A stretch of 64,000 bases of DNA from Photobacterium sanguinicancri (GCF_024346675.1 NZ_AP024850.1:3348001-3412000); one strand, 5' to 3'. Shown: positions 19,287 to 30,915, counted from the stretch's first letter. Numbers and translations: made by a program. The notes: a model not told the origin generated them from the sequence alone.

Positions 19287-19377
19287 TGGTTGCTCCTTAC
19301 GGATTAATCAGCTTCCTTAATTGGCTCGGTTATCCAGAGGAAGCAAGGAACTAAAAAAAGAACCGAGAATTTGGAGG
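19287..19377 (-). promoter_or_regulatory. Structured leader of the rpsF operon (S6:S18-type autoregulatory candidate)
   Basis: The about 90-nt untranslated region carries a 7-bp stem (19361-19367 with 19325-19331, CTCGGTT/AACCGAG). Six bases in its loop (19339-19344, GCTTCC as RNA sense) can pair with GGAAGC at 19311-19316, which would make a pseudoknot. Another loop segment (TTCCTT) could mask the AAGGAG ribosome-binding site. The conserved ACCG of known S6:S18 leaders occurs in the stem. The structure was judged by eye, not computed. Confidence 0.5.
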
Positions 19378-19383
19378 CAGAAT

Positions 19384-19410
19384 AGTATAGAGAATGGACG
19401 ATTTTCGCAA
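19384..19410 (-). promoter_or_regulatory. Promoter of the rpsF operon
   Basis: Minus-strand TATACT (19384-19389) is preceded at about 15-17 bp by TTGCGA/TCTTGC. The implied start near 19377 begins the structured leader. Confidence 0.5.
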
Positions 19411-19446
19411 GACTTTTTACGCTCATTCACCCAAATACCAACAAAT

Positions 19447-19475
19447 AAAAAGGGCTGCAATCATTGCAGCCCTTT
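19447..19475 (-). terminator. Intrinsic terminator of rlmB
   Basis: AAAGGGCTGCAA / TTGCAGCCCTTT stem with T-run on the minus strand; closes the rnr-rlmB unit just upstream of the rpsF promoter. Confidence 0.85.
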
Positions 19476-19529
19476 CGATGACATTTTAACTCGGTGTTAT
19501 TACTAGAAACAGTATAAACAACCGAACTA

Positions 19530-20267
19530 TTAGCCTTGGCGTTGACGCACAGCTTCAAACAAACAAATGCCTGTCGCAACCGATACGTTCAAACTAGAAA
19601 CCGTGCCTGACATTGGAATTTTGATCAGGTCATCACAGGTTTCACGCGTTAAACGACGCATACCGTCACCTTCAGCGCCCATGACAATAGCCAAAGGACC
19701 TGTCAGTTTACTTTGGTAAACATCATGCGTTGCTTCACCTGCTGTACCAACAACCCATACACCTTGCTCTTGAAGTGCACGTAGGGTGCGCGCTAAATTG
19801 GTCACACGTACCAATGGCACGACCTCTGCAGCACCACACGCCACTTTAGAAGCAGTACCATTAAGTTGTGCCGAGCGGTCTTTAGGAACGATCACGGCTA
19901 CAGCACCCGCCGCATCAGCATTACGTAAACAAGCCCCTAAATTATGCGGATCTGTCACGCCATCTAGCACAAGTAGCAATGGATTCTCTTTGCTTGCCAG
20001 AATCGCATCAAGGTCATGCTCGTTGTACTGCTTGCCCGCTTTCACACGCGCAATAACGCCTTGGTGAGACGCGCCTTTGGCTTTGTCATCTAGCGCTTTA
20101 CGACCCGCTTGTTGGACAGTAATACCCAACATATTTAGTTCATCCAGTACTGGCTGTAGACGATCGTCTTCACGGCCTTTCAACACAAATACTTCAATAA
20201 AGCGTGCAGGATCTGACGCTAACACAGCTTTCACGGCATGAATGCCGAAGATCATTTCATTACTCAT
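19530..20267 (-). CDS. rlmB: 23S rRNA (guanosine-2251-2'-O)-methyltransferase
   Basis: A SPOUT-class, SAM-dependent enzyme that methylates G2251 in the peptidyl-transferase P-loop. The 245-residue protein shows the three SPOUT motifs: N-terminal substrate-binding part, [21 protein letters not shown] near residue 100, [13 protein letters not shown] near residue 196, and the knot-forming [21 protein letters not shown] near residue 217. It starts 3 bp after rnr ends, as in E. coli. Confidence 0.96.
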   Translation of the reverse strand: MSNEMIFGIHAVKAVLASDPARFIEVFVLKGREDDRLQPVLDELNMLGITVQQAGRKALDDKAKGASHQGVIARVKAGKQYNEHDLDAILASKENPLLLVLDGVTDPHNLGACLRNADAAGAVAVIVPKDRSAQLNGTASKVACGAAEVVPLVRVTNLARTLRALQEQGVWVVGTAGEATHDVYQSKLTGPLAIVMGAEGDGMRRLTRETCDDLIKIPMSGTVSSLNVSVATGICLFEAVRQRQG

Positions 20268-20270
20268 TGC

Positions 20271-22850
20271 TTAGTTCTTCTTTGCGGCGCGTTCGGCTTT
20301 GCCCGCGCGTTGCTTTTTCTTTTTACGAGCAGCAGCCGACGGTTTCTTTCTGCTTTTCGTTTTCGGTTTAGTATCGTCGTCTGCGTACACTTTTGGTTTT
20401 TTATCACCAGCTTTAGGGATAGCACCCGCTTTAAGCTTTTGACGTACCGACGCGCGATTTTTCTTCGATTTAGCACGCTGTTCTTGCTCTGCATCAGTCT
20501 GCGCTTCACCGCCTTCAACGCGGTAAGACTTCAAATTCTGACGCTGCAAGCCTTGCGCTTTGCGCATGCGTTGCTGCTTTTCACGGGTTTTAGCCGTTTT
20601 GCCTTCACCACGCGCTTTGCGTGACGTGCCCACAATATCAAAATCAATCTGACGATCATTTAAATTAATTGCCGCCACTTTCACTTTTACGCTATCGCCT
20701 AAACGGTAAATTTGCCCCGAACTCTCACCGACTAAACGCTGACCAACCGGATCAAACTGGTAGTAATCATTCGCAAGGTTCGAGATGTGCACCAGACCAT
20801 CAATGTTCAATTCAGTTAAACGAACAAAGAAGCCAAAACCAGTGACATTAGCAATCACGCCATCAAACTCATCACCTAGGTGATCTTGCATGTACTCACA
20901 TTTGAGCCAATCTGCAACATCACGCGTTGCATCATCGGCACGGCGCTCAGTGGTTGAACACTGCTCACCCAATACGTCGATGTCATCATACGAGTAATGG
21001 TAGCCACCTGTTGGCGTCCAACGATCGGTATTGGTACCATTTTGCTTCGCGATTAAATATTTAAGTGCACGGTGCAACGTCAAATCTGGGTAACGACGAA
21101 TTGGCGAGGTAAAGTGCGCGTACTGCTTAAGCGCCAAACCAAAGTGACCAATATTATCGCCTTGATACACAGCTTGCTTCATTGAGCGTAGCAGCATCGT
21201 TTGGATCAACTCTTTATCTGGACGATCTTGGATCATCGCTGCCAACGCGGCGTAATCACTTGGCGACGGCGCTAAACCACCCGATAAATTTAAGCTCAAC
21301 TCTCCTAAGAAGTCACGGAAACCCACAAGGCGCTCTTCACCTGGGCTATCGTGGACACGGTACAATGCTGGCTCTTTGGCTTTTTCAACAAAACGTGCTG
21401 ATGCAACGTTCGCCATGATCATACATTCTTCGATGATCTTGTGCGCTTCGTTACGCTCTGCAGGCACAATGCGGTCGATCTTACGATCAGCATTGAAGAT
21501 AAACTGGGTTTCGATAGTTTCAAATTCGATCGCACCACGTTCTTCACGTGATTTTTTGATCGTTTTGTACATCGCAAACAGCTCTTCAAGATGAGGGACT
21601 AGCGGCTTATAACGCTCACGTAGCTCTTCATTGCCATCCAGCATCTTGCTTACTTTGGTGTAAGTCAGACGTGCATGCGAGTTCATTACCGCTTCATAGT
21701 GCTTGTAACCCGATAGCTTACCGATATCTGAGATAGTCATCTCACACACCATACACAAGCGATCAACTTGCGGGTTAAGCGAACATAGGCCGTTCGATAA
21801 CACCTCTGGTAGCATTGGGATAACTTGCGACGGGAAGTACACCGAGTTACCACGGTTAACCGCTTCTTTATCTAGCGCGGAACCTTGGCGAACATAGTGA
21901 CTAACATCAGCAATCGCGACCCATAAACGCCAGCCGCCTGACTTTTTGCGCTCACAGAAAACAGCATCATCGAAATCACGTGCATCTTCACCATCAATGG
22001 TTACTAACGGTAAGTCACGTAAATCAACACGGCCTTGCTTGGCTTCTTCTGGCACCTGCTCGCCTAAGCCTTCGATCTGCTTCTCGACTTCAACAGGCCA
22101 TTCGTGTGGAATGTCATGGGTACGCAGAGCGATTTCAATTTCCATACCCGGTGCCATATTCTCACCAAGTACTTCAACCACTTTACCCACTGCATTGTAT
22201 TGGCGAGTAGCACGTTGGTTGATTTCAACCACAACCACGTTACCCATACGTGCACCCATACGATTGTCGTTCGGGATCACAATATCTTGTGCAATACGTG
22301 AATCATCAGGTACAACATAGCCCATACCATCTTCAACAAAGAAGCGGCCCACAATTTGGCCTGTACGTTCTTGTACTACACGAACGACACGTCCTTCACG
22401 ACGGCCACGTTTATCAACGCCATCAGCTTGAGCAAGGATATAGTCACCGTGTAAAACACCACGCATTTGGTGGTTAGGTAGCATTAGGTCGTTATCTTTA
22501 CCAACGCTGCCTTCAGGGCGAACAAACCCAAAGCCATCACGGTGGCCAATAACATAGCCTTTAATCAAATCAAGACGCTCAGGCAAGGCATAGCACTGGC
22601 GGCGAGTAAATATAAGTTGACCATCTCGCTCCATCGCACGTAAACGGCGACGAAGACCTTCATAATGATCATCCCCTTCCAATTTCAACTCGGTAAATAG
22701 TTGGTCGCGACTCACGGGTGTACTGAAACCACGAATAACTTCAAGCAACATTTCACGGCTTGGAATAGGGTTTTCGTAGTTTGACGCTTCGCGATCGCGG
22801 AAAGGATCGACCGGTAAATCGGTAGTACCTTTAGGCATAAATAGATCCAT
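20271..22850 (-). CDS. rnr: Ribonuclease R (3'-5' exoribonuclease)
   Basis: RNase R degrades structured RNA and takes part in RNA quality control. The 859-residue protein has an N-terminal helix-turn-helix, two cold-shock domains, the RNB catalytic domain ([14 protein letters not shown] near residue 281, with the metal-binding aspartates), an S1 domain ([17 protein letters not shown] near residue 655) and a long basic Lys/Arg-rich tail (about 740-859). The start could be the ATG at 22850 or the one at 22838 (MPKGTTDLP); neither has a good ribosome-binding site. It lies between nsrR and rlmB, the conserved order. Confidence 0.95.
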   Translation of the reverse strand: MDLFMPKGTTDLPVDPFRDREASNYENPIPSREMLLEVIRGFSTPVSRDQLFTELKLEGDDHYEGLRRRLRAMERDGQLIFTRRQCYALPERLDLIKGYVIGHRDGFGFVRPEGSVGKDNDLMLPNHQMRGVLHGDYILAQADGVDKRGRREGRVVRVVQERTGQIVGRFFVEDGMGYVVPDDSRIAQDIVIPNDNRMGARMGNVVVVEINQRATRQYNAVGKVVEVLGENMAPGMEIEIALRTHDIPHEWPVEVEKQIEGLGEQVPEEAKQGRVDLRDLPLVTIDGEDARDFDDAVFCERKKSGGWRLWVAIADVSHYVRQGSALDKEAVNRGNSVYFPSQVIPMLPEVLSNGLCSLNPQVDRLCMVCEMTISDIGKLSGYKHYEAVMNSHARLTYTKVSKMLDGNEELRERYKPLVPHLEELFAMYKTIKKSREERGAIEFETIETQFIFNADRKIDRIVPAERNEAHKIIEECMIMANVASARFVEKAKEPALYRVHDSPGEERLVGFRDFLGELSLNLSGGLAPSPSDYAALAAMIQDRPDKELIQTMLLRSMKQAVYQGDNIGHFGLALKQYAHFTSPIRRYPDLTLHRALKYLIAKQNGTNTDRWTPTGGYHYSYDDIDVLGEQCSTTERRADDATRDVADWLKCEYMQDHLGDEFDGVIANVTGFGFFVRLTELNIDGLVHISNLANDYYQFDPVGQRLVGESSGQIYRLGDSVKVKVAAINLNDRQIDFDIVGTSRKARGEGKTAKTREKQQRMRKAQGLQRQNLKSYRVEGGEAQTDAEQEQRAKSKKNRASVRQKLKAGAIPKAGDKKPKVYADDDTKPKTKSRKKPSAAARKKKKQRAGKAERAAKKN

Positions 22851-23000
22851 ATTGGCGAGGACATAACATTAAGTATATCCAGACCATAGGTGAACAGATG
22901 GGAGCCAAGTACAAATTTAAGGTCATCAACCTAAGTACTTCACTCCACAGAATTTGAGGATGGCACAGAAACGTGCCCTTTAAGAGAGATTGTACAGCGA

Positions 23001-23441
23001 TTAGTTCAGCGGCTCAGCAGGCACATCTAACAACACACGCAGTGGTGGGTTATCATCAATTAAGCTTTCCAGCGTATGCTGATCCAATTCATTCAAAAAC
23101 GCTTCACGTGCTGTCGCTAAAATACCTTTCAAACGGCAAGCTGGGGTGATGTGGCAAAAATCTTCACTGCAATTTACGATTTGAAGTGGTTCAATTGCAC
23201 GTACAACATCGCCAACAACAATGTCTTTTGCGGCCATTCCTAATCGGATACCACCATTTTTACCGCGCACAGTTTCAACGTAGCCCAATTGACCAAGTTT
23301 ATTAATAATCTTGACCATGTGGTTACGCGATACGCTGTATACATCTGTCACTTTTGTAATGCTGGCTAATTCGCCTTCAGGCAAGGTGGCAAGATAAATC
23401 AAAGCCCTTAAGCCAAAATCGGTAAAACTGGTTAACTGCAC
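23001..23441 (-). CDS. nsrR: Nitric-oxide-sensing repressor NsrR (Rrf2 family)
   Basis: NsrR holds an Fe-S cluster that NO destroys, releasing repression of NO-detoxification genes. The 146-residue protein has an Rrf2 winged helix ([39 protein letters not shown]) and the three cluster cysteines C91, C96 and C102 at the E. coli positions. Its probable target hmp is transcribed divergently 105 bp away, and rnr follows on the same strand. Confidence 0.95.
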   Translation of the reverse strand: MQLTSFTDFGLRALIYLATLPEGELASITKVTDVYSVSRNHMVKIINKLGQLGYVETVRGKNGGIRLGMAAKDIVVGDVVRAIEPLQIVNCSEDFCHITPACRLKGILATAREAFLNELDQHTLESLIDDNPPLRVLLDVPAEPLN

Positions 23442-23475
23442 AATAGCTCCTCCTAGAAGTATTCTAATCTTGTTA

Positions 23476-23535
23476 TTGACTAAAAGATACAGATCAGATA
23501 CAACTTATAACATACATTATAAATACAACTTCAAG
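23476..23535 (+). promoter_or_regulatory. hmp promoter with a periodic NsrR-like operator region
   Basis: TTGACT (23476-23481) and TACAAC (23499-23504) with 17-bp spacing form a plausible promoter for hmp. The region 23483-23533 carries ATACA four times at about 12-bp steps, with AGATACA twice and AACTT twice. Known gammaproteobacterial NsrR sites are AAGATGCAT-type palindromes, so this is a candidate rather than a clear match. Confidence 0.4.
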
Positions 23536-23546
23536 AGAAAGTAGTA

Positions 23547-24731
23547 ATGATTAGCCAACAAACTATTGATACCGTCAAAGCAACGGCACCAGTAATTGCT
23601 CAAACAGGTCCCGCTCTGACCGCCCACTTTTATGACCGCATGTTTAACCATAATCCTGAACTCAAAGATATTTTCAACATGAGTAACCAGCGTAATGGTG
23701 ACCAGCGTGAAGCATTATTTAATGCTATTTGTGCTTATGCAAATAACATCGATAACCTTGCTGCGTTATTACCTGCAGTTGAAAAAATAGCGCATAAACA
23801 CACCAGCTTTATGATCACAGCCGAGCAATATTCTATTGTTGGTGGGCATTTGCTGGCAACTATCGATGAACTTCTATCACCAGGTCAAGCCGTGCTGGAT
23901 GCATGGGGGGAAGCTTATGGTGTACTCGCGAATGTATTCATTCAGCGTGAAGAAGCGATTTACCAAGAAAATGAAACCATGGCTGGCGGCTGGCGTGGCA
24001 CCCGTGAGTTTGAAGTTGTTGCCAAACAACCAGAATCTCACGTGATCACCAGTTTTACCTTTAAACCTACCGATGGTGAAGCCGTTTCAAGCTTTAAGCC
24101 AGGTCAATACTTAGGTATTTACCTTACTCCTGACGCATTTGAAAACCAAGAGATCCGCCAATACAGCTTATCTTCGGCGCCTCAAGACAATACTTACCGT
24201 ATATCGGTTAAACGCGAAGAAGGCGGCAAAGTTTCGAGCTATCTTCATGCTCACTTGCAAGTAGGCGACAAAGTTCAACTTGCAGCCCCTGCTGGTGATT
24301 TCTTCCTAGCTGCAGCACCCACAACACCTGTTACCCTTATTTCTGCCGGTGTGGGTTTAACACCGACACTATCGATGCTTGAAACCCTAACAGCACATCA
24401 AGCACAGGTTAACTGGCTACATGCAGCTGAAAATGGTGAGCATCATGCTTTCAAGGATCACGTTAACGCTGTAGTTGATCAACATGATCATATGACAGCA
24501 ACCACCTGGTACCGTGAGCCCTTGACGACAGATCGCCCTGCTGAAGATTTTGACTTCACCGGTATCATCGATCTATACCAAGTCAAAGCGCAGATCAGTC
24601 ATCCAGAAATGGAATACTACTTCTGTGGTCCAGTAGGCTTCATGCAGCATGTCGCGAAGCAGTTGATTGAGTTAGGTGTAACGGAAGATCGCATTCACTA
24701 CGAATGCTTTGGTCCGCATAAAGTACTGTAG
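23547..24731 (+). CDS. hmp: Flavohemoprotein, nitric oxide dioxygenase
   Basis: Hmp converts NO and O2 to nitrate in the cytoplasm using NAD(P)H. The 394-residue protein has an N-terminal globin domain (residues about 1-137; proximal haem ligand H85 in IAHKHTSF), an FAD-binding domain with RQYSLSSAP near residue 206, and an NAD-binding domain with [13 protein letters not shown] near residue 268 and the closing [10 protein letters not shown] and ECFGPH. It lies divergently from nsrR, which supports NO-induced expression. Confidence 0.97.
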   Translation: MISQQTIDTVKATAPVIAQTGPALTAHFYDRMFNHNPELKDIFNMSNQRNGDQREALFNAICAYANNIDNLAALLPAVEKIAHKHTSFMITAEQYSIVGGHLLATIDELLSPGQAVLDAWGEAYGVLANVFIQREEAIYQENETMAGGWRGTREFEVVAKQPESHVITSFTFKPTDGEAVSSFKPGQYLGIYLTPDAFENQEIRQYSLSSAPQDNTYRISVKREEGGKVSSYLHAHLQVGDKVQLAAPAGDFFLAAAPTTPVTLISAGVGLTPTLSMLETLTAHQAQVNWLHAAENGEHHAFKDHVNAVVDQHDHMTATTWYREPLTTDRPAEDFDFTGIIDLYQVKAQISHPEMEYYFCGPVGFMQHVAKQLIELGVTEDRIHYECFGPHKVL

Positions 24732-24757
24732 TTCTCAGTCACAACAGCCAAAACGTA

Positions 24758-24785
24758 AAAAGAGCGCATCGGCGCTCTTTTTTGT
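24758..24785 (+). terminator. Intrinsic terminator of hmp
   Basis: AAAGAGCGC / GCGCTCTTT stem, ATCG loop, then a T-run on the plus strand. Confidence 0.9.
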
Positions 24786-24827
24786 GTCTGCAGCTTTTAG
24801 CTGAATATTAACCGCTAGCCTAATGGC

Positions 24828-25454
24828 TCACCAAAACGTATCACGGCGTTTCGCCCGAGCGATCACATTGGCAGGCATGTGCGTTTCAAGGTTACGCCTT
24901 AATGTCGTGATTTTACGGTGAGTAGATTTATTGGCTACCACGGTGTTATACAACCAGCGATAGGCATCTTCAAAATCAAGAGGACTGCCATAATTATTAA
25001 GCAATAATTCAGCAAGTTGAATACGGGCAGACACATTCCCCATGGAAGCAGCTTCACGTAGATAAGGGATAGCTCGTTCGCGGTCTTGCTGAACTAAAAT
25101 ACCACGAGCAAAGTAACGCCCCAATTGCTCGAGTGCTGCCGGTGAACCTTGATGCGCGGCAGATTGCATGTAATCAATCCCCAACTCCACATCACGCTCA
25201 ACACACACACCCCAAGCTAACATGTCGCCGTATAAGAACTCATAGGCAGGTGACTCTACACGTTGGGCGCGTGCTTCAATATCTTGTACTAACTGGCATT
25301 CATCCGCTTTAACTCGTTCAAGGTGGCTATTAGTGTCGAATAAGCGAAATAACTCAGATTCTGTGTACACTTCTACAGCTTCGCCCACGCTTTCAATCGC
25401 ATGTACAGGCGTTGCAAATAACACTGTAGTAAGAAGTAATGTACGCAGTTTCAT
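24828..25454 (-). CDS. motX: Sodium-type polar flagellar motor protein MotX
   Basis: MotX, with MotY, forms the periplasmic T ring that holds PomA/PomB stators in Vibrio polar flagella. The 208-residue protein has a signal peptide (MKLRTLLLTTVLFATPVHA) and Sel1-like helical repeats (AYEFLYGDMLAWGVCVERD; AALEQLGRYFARGILVQQD; ARIQLAELLLNNYG; residues about 70-160), with the paired cysteines typical of MotX. I placed the start at the ATG at 25454 because it begins the signal peptide; the frame extends 13 codons further. A sigma-28 promoter lies upstream, which strongly supports a flagellar role. Confidence 0.92.
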   Translation of the reverse strand: MKLRTLLLTTVLFATPVHAIESVGEAVEVYTESELFRLFDTNSHLERVKADECQLVQDIEARAQRVESPAYEFLYGDMLAWGVCVERDVELGIDYMQSAAHQGSPAALEQLGRYFARGILVQQDRERAIPYLREAASMGNVSARIQLAELLLNNYGSPLDFEDAYRWLYNTVVANKSTHRKITTLRRNLETHMPANVIARAKRRDTFW

Positions 25455-25538
25455 CACACCAAGCTCATATTTCCGAAATCGCAACGCCACCAAAGCGCTA
25501 CATTGTTTTTACCAGATGAATAACTGGCAGTAAAAAAC

Positions 25539-25565
25539 GTATCGGCGAAAGCGGTAAACTCTTTA
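25539..25565 (-). promoter_or_regulatory. Sigma-28 (FliA) promoter of motX
   Basis: On the minus strand TAAAGAGT (25558-25565) is followed after exactly 11 bp by GCCGATAC (25539-25546). The FliA consensus is TAAAGTTT-N11-GCCGATAA. The expected start lies about 80 bp before motX. Confidence 0.85.
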
Positions 25566-25683
25566 ATAACTTTTCGCAAAAACGGCATTTTTTTGCCGCA
25601 ATATCACAAAAGTATTTCATCTTTTTTGACACAAGAGGAAATACCAGATCCCCCTTCATTGTATAGGACGATATTACGGGCAC

Positions 25684-25711
25684 AAAAAAGCCAACCCTTA
25701 GGTTGGCTTTT
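25684..25711 (-). terminator. Intrinsic terminator of purA
   Basis: AAAAGCCAACC / GGTTGGCTTTT stem with a CTTA loop and T-run on the minus strand, 17 bp beyond the purA stop. Confidence 0.9.
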
Positions 25712-25727
25712 GGCGAAACATCAGCAA

Positions 25728-27050
<1,323 letters not shown>

Positions 27051-27165
27051 TCATCTATAGTAGTTAAAAAAGGATTCTAGCACCTTAGTGCACGCCTTGC
27101 AGTCATTTTTTAAGCATGGCAATTATTTTTGCAAGAAGAGTGTCACAGGCGGCACTCAGCACAAT

Positions 27166-27360
27166 TTACAGGCTGCGATACATCATGTAAGCAATCGTAC
27201 AACCTGCAACCACCAAGCACCCTCCAATCCGGCGGAGGGAATTATCGTCTTGTTGCGCTAGCTGCCCAACCATGTCACGCCATCCCCTAGGTGCCAGTAG
27301 TGGACCTAGCCCTTCAAAAACAAGTACTAGCCCTAAGGCTAACCAAATTGCATCACTCAC
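27166..27360 (-). CDS. yjeT: DUF2065 small inner-membrane protein
   Basis: A 64-residue protein with two hydrophobic segments (about residues 3-20 and 45-60) and the DUF2065 pattern LALGLVLVFEGLGPLLAPRG. Its role is unknown. I set the start at the GTG at 27360 because GGGAG lies 7 nt upstream and the domain begins there; the longer frame to 27411 would run back through the hflC terminator hairpin. Its position between hflC and purA matches E. coli YjeT. Confidence 0.88.
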   Translation of the reverse strand: MSDAIWLALGLVLVFEGLGPLLAPRGWRDMVGQLAQQDDNSLRRIGGCLVVAGCTIAYMMYRSL

Positions 27361-27372
27361 TTTATTTCTCCC

Positions 27373-27403
27373 AAAAAAAAGACAAGGCCTTAGCCTTGTC
27401 TTT
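27373..27403 (-). terminator. Intrinsic terminator of hflC
   Basis: AAAGACAAGGC / GCCTTGTCTTT stem with T-run on the minus strand, between hflC and yjeT. It explains why yjeT has its own start signals just after it. Confidence 0.85.
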
Positions 27404-27424
27404 CTGTTCACTCTAAACGTTAAC

Positions 27425-28417
27425 TTAGTTTATACCGTCAGACTTCTTCATGTAGCGGAAGAAATCAGAGTTAGGGTCAACAACTAGCATATCGCTCTTC
27501 GAGTTAAAGCTGTTTTCGTAAGCTTTTAACGAACGTACAAAGTTATAAAACTCGGCATGTCCTTTAAAGGCATCAGCATAAATCTTAGCAGATGTAGCAT
27601 CCGCACCACCTCGAACAACACGCGCTTCACGATCGGCTGCTGCAAGAATTTTAGCCACTTCTAGCTCAGATTGAGCACGAATAACTTCAGCTTTCTCACG
27701 GCCTTGCGAACGGTGTTTACGCGCAACTGATTCACGTTCAGCACGCATACGACGGTAGATAGATTCACTGATCTCATCAGGTAGGTTGATTTTCTTCATA
27801 CGGAAGTCAACCACTTCGATGCCTAGGTCTTTTGCACTTTCTTGCGCTTCAACCAATACATCTGCCATGATTTGATCACGTTGACCTTCAACTTCTTTAC
27901 GCGGCACAACTTGAGCCACAATTTCCGTTGCAGGGGCTGTGTCATCAACGACTACAGCACCAGGGTCAATCGTCTGACCACGATCAGGACCAGAAACGAT
28001 TTGCTTGATTTCTTTCGCACCGATTTCAGCACGTAGGCTATCAACTACTTTACGTTTCAATAGTGCTTCAGCCGTCGACTTATCACCGCCACCCGTTGTT
28101 AGGTAGTAAGCACCAAAGTCTTTGATGCGCCACTTAACGTAAGTATCAATGATAACGTCTTTTTTCTCAGCCGTTACGAAACGGTCAGCTTGATCATCCA
28201 TGGTTTGAATACGTGCATCTAACGTACGAACACGGTCAAACACAGGCACTTTAAAGTGAATACCAGGCTCATAGATACGCGCAACTTCAGTATTATTATC
28301 TTTAATAATACGACCGAAGCGAACGACGATACCGCGATCACCCTCTTTAACCACAAAGATCGACATCAGTAGTAAAGCAATAAAAATCACTACTACTGGG
28401 ATAATTAACTTACGCAT
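27425..28417 (-). CDS. hflC: HflC, subunit of the HflKC complex controlling FtsH
   Basis: HflC and HflK form a large periplasm-facing cage around the FtsH protease. The 330-residue protein has one N-terminal transmembrane segment (LIIPVVVIFIALLLMSIFVV), an SPFH domain (EPGIHFKVPVFDRVRTLD near residue 50) and a coiled-coil C-terminal part. It starts 2 bp after hflK ends and is followed by a terminator. Confidence 0.96.
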   Translation of the reverse strand: MRKLIIPVVVIFIALLLMSIFVVKEGDRGIVVRFGRIIKDNNTEVARIYEPGIHFKVPVFDRVRTLDARIQTMDDQADRFVTAEKKDVIIDTYVKWRIKDFGAYYLTTGGGDKSTAEALLKRKVVDSLRAEIGAKEIKQIVSGPDRGQTIDPGAVVVDDTAPATEIVAQVVPRKEVEGQRDQIMADVLVEAQESAKDLGIEVVDFRMKKINLPDEISESIYRRMRAERESVARKHRSQGREKAEVIRAQSELEVAKILAAADREARVVRGGADATSAKIYADAFKGHAEFYNFVRSLKAYENSFNSKSDMLVVDPNSDFFRYMKKSDGIN

Positions 28418-28419
28418 TA

Positions 28420-29574
28420 TTAATATCTCCCCTGGCGACCAGTGTCATTACGTGGCGTTGTCGCTGGAGTTGGTGTTGCCACTTTCTCTAGCTCGATACC
28501 GTAAGAACTGCTTGATGACTTTTTAGGTTTCGCTTGTGCATCACCTTGGTTCATCAGTTTATCTAATGGCAAGTACAGTAAGTTACCGCTCGACTCAGAA
28601 TCGATCATTACCTTGCTGGTACTTGAGTAAACACGCTCCATTGTATCTAGGTACAGACGGTTACGCGTTACTTCTGGTGCCGCTAGGTATTCAGGTAGTA
28701 GTTTTTCAAATTGAGCAACTTCACCCAATGCACCGTTAACCACTTTCTCAGAATAACCTTCAGCTTCTTTTTTCAGACGTTCTGCACGACCTGTCGCTTT
28801 TGGCAAAATATCATTGCTGTAAGCTTCGGCTTCACGAACAAAACGTTCTTCATCTTCTCGCGCTGCGATAGCATCATCGAATGCATCTTTCACCGCTTCT
28901 GGTGGACGCGCAGACTGGAAGTTCACATCAACAACTAAAATACCCATGTCGTACTTCGCAATGATCTTATCAATTGCTTCTTGGGTATTAGCACGGATCG
29001 TTTGACGACCGGTTGTTAGTGCTTCATCCATCTTTGAGTCACCGATAACAGCACGTAGTGCTGAATCAGTTGCTTGACGTAAACTGTCATCAGCGTTTAC
29101 CACGCTAAACAGATACTTCTGAGCATCAGAAACACGGTACTGAACATCCATTTCAACTTTCAGTACGTTTTCATCTTTGGTCAGCATTAAACCTGAGCTA
29201 CGTAGTGAACGAATCGCTTGAATGTTGACAGCTTCAACTTCGTCAATGAAGGTTGGTTTCCAGTTCAGACCTGGATCAACCATTTCATAAAACTTGCCGA
29301 AACGAAGTACGACACCACGCTCTGCTTCACCAATAGTGTAGAAGCCAGAGAAGCCCCACACTGCAGCTGCAAGTACTGCAATTGCCCCTAATCCAACAGC
29401 ACCGCCGCCAGAAGATGGACCTTTTTTATTCCCAAAAATACCGCCAACCTTACGACTCAGTTTTGAAAAAACCTCATCAAGATCAGGCGGTCCTTGTTCA
29501 CGTCCACCGCGATTATTATTACCCCAAGGGTCTTTATCACGGCCGCCGTTGTTTCCAGGCTCATTCCACGCCAT
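28420..29574 (-). CDS. hflK: HflK, subunit of the HflKC complex controlling FtsH
   Basis: The 384-residue partner of HflC. It has a Gly/Asn/Arg/Asp-rich cytoplasmic N-terminus (MAWNEPGNNGGRDKDPWG), one transmembrane segment (about residues 60-82), an SPFH domain (IGEAERGVVLRFGKF; DPGLNWKPTFIDEV) and a coiled coil, ending in a Ser/Thr/Pro-rich tail with a five-serine run. The order hflX-hflK-hflC is the standard one. Confidence 0.96.
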   Translation of the reverse strand: MAWNEPGNNGGRDKDPWGNNNRGGREQGPPDLDEVFSKLSRKVGGIFGNKKGPSSGGGAVGLGAIAVLAAAVWGFSGFYTIGEAERGVVLRFGKFYEMVDPGLNWKPTFIDEVEAVNIQAIRSLRSSGLMLTKDENVLKVEMDVQYRVSDAQKYLFSVVNADDSLRQATDSALRAVIGDSKMDEALTTGRQTIRANTQEAIDKIIAKYDMGILVVDVNFQSARPPEAVKDAFDDAIAAREDEERFVREAEAYSNDILPKATGRAERLKKEAEGYSEKVVNGALGEVAQFEKLLPEYLAAPEVTRNRLYLDTMERVYSSTSKVMIDSESSGNLLYLPLDKLMNQGDAQAKPKKSSSSSYGIELEKVATPTPATTPRNDTGRQGRY

Positions 29575-29625
29575 TATAGAACTCCATCAATGTGATATGA
29601 CGACAGTTTTCTTAAGAGCACATCC

Positions 29626-30915
29626 TCAACTGACAATAAAGTCATCCAGTGATGCACTGTCTCTTTTTTCTAACCGCGACCAGTCTGCCTGCGGTAATCG
29701 AATGTCAATCGTCAGGCTGCCATCCGGTTCATATTCTTCACGCAAGATACAATCTAACTGACAAAACTTACTACGAATACGGCCAATATGTTGCGGAGGT
29801 ATCCGCAAAGAATGGCTAACCATAGTGCCAGCTAAACGCTCTGTTAGCGCTTGGAATAGTAAGTCGATACCGATCCCTTCCATTGCTGAGACCCACACGC
29901 GGCGAGGAACACCCTCGTCATCACGTTCAATACGTGGTTCAGCACTTTCTAGATTATCGATTTTATTCATCACTATGAGCATCGGCACCTCATCGGCGTC
30001 GATCTCTTCAAGCACTTCGTCAACCGCTTCAATATTTTCACGGAAACGATCATCACTGGCATCCACCACATGAAGCAATAGACTGGCTTCTTGGGTTTCT
30101 TTCAGTGTGGCTTTGAATGCTGCCACCAAGTCGTGTGGCAAGTGACGAATAAATCCAACGGTATCCGCTAAAATAGAGGTGCCAACATCGGCCACGTTAA
30201 TTTTGCGAAGCGTTGGGTCGAGGGTTGCAAACAGCTGATCAGCTGCATAAACCCCAGCATCTGTAATACGGTTAAATAATGTTGATTTACCCGCATTGGT
30301 ATAGCCAACAAGCGATATAGTTGGAATTTCAGCACGATTACGTGCCCGACGACCTTGATCACGCTGCTTAGAGACTTTCTCTAAACGACGTAAAATCGCC
30401 TTAATACGATCACGTAATAAGCGACGGTCGGTTTCCAACTGAGTTTCACCGGGGCCACGCAAACCAATCCCGCCTTTTTGACGTTCAAGGTGCGTCCAAC
30501 CACGGATCAAACGTGTAGAGATATGACGCAACTGCGCCAACTCAACTTGCAGCTTACCTTCGTGAGTACGCGCTCGTTGGGCGAAAATATCCAATATCAG
30601 ACCAGTACGATCTAATACTCGACATTTACAAAGGTATTCCAAATTGCGCTCTTGCGCGGGAGATAGGGCATGATTGAAGATGACTATTTCAGCCCCTTCC
30701 ATTCGTACCGCATCAGCAATTTCTTGCGCCTTACCTTCTCCAACGTAATATTTAGGGTGAGGAGTCTTACGGCTGCCTGTTACTACACGCAGTGTATTGA
30801 CTCCCGCAGAGGAGACCAGCATTTCACATTCGCTAAGATCTTCCCATTCCCCTTCTTGCGTGAAGTTGATATGGACAAGAATTGCCTGCTCACCGGCTTC
30901 ATAACGGTCAAACAA
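29626..30915 (-). CDS. hflX: Ribosome-dissociating GTPase HflX
   Basis: HflX splits stalled ribosomes after heat or antibiotic stress. The 429-residue protein has the N-terminal HflX domain (residues about 1-180, with GGIGLRGPGETQLETDRR linker) and a G domain with G1 GYTNAGKST near residue 205, G3 DTVGFIRHLP and G4 NKID. It lies 27 bp downstream of hfq in a shared transcript, as in E. coli. Confidence 0.96.
   Translation of the reverse strand: MFDRYEAGEQAILVHINFTQEGEWEDLSECEMLVSSAGVNTLRVVTGSRKTPHPKYYVGEGKAQEIADAVRMEGAEIVIFNHALSPAQERNLEYLCKCRVLDRTGLILDIFAQRARTHEGKLQVELAQLRHISTRLIRGWTHLERQKGGIGLRGPGETQLETDRRLLRDRIKAILRRLEKVSKQRDQGRRARNRAEIPTISLVGYTNAGKSTLFNRITDAGVYAADQLFATLDPTLRKINVADVGTSILADTVGFIRHLPHDLVAAFKATLKETQEASLLLHVVDASDDRFRENIEAVDEVLEEIDADEVPMLIVMNKIDNLESAEPRIERDDEGVPRRVWVSAMEGIGIDLLFQALTERLAGTMVSHSLRIPPQHIGRIRSKFCQLDCILREEYEPDGSLTIDIRLPQADWSRLEKRDSASLDDFIVS

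Noticed and set aside
20238..20624. 128-codon plus-strand ORF opposite the rnr tail
   Set aside because: It is the antisense of the Lys/Arg-rich RNase R tail, giving an artificial Phe/Leu/Arg-rich product.
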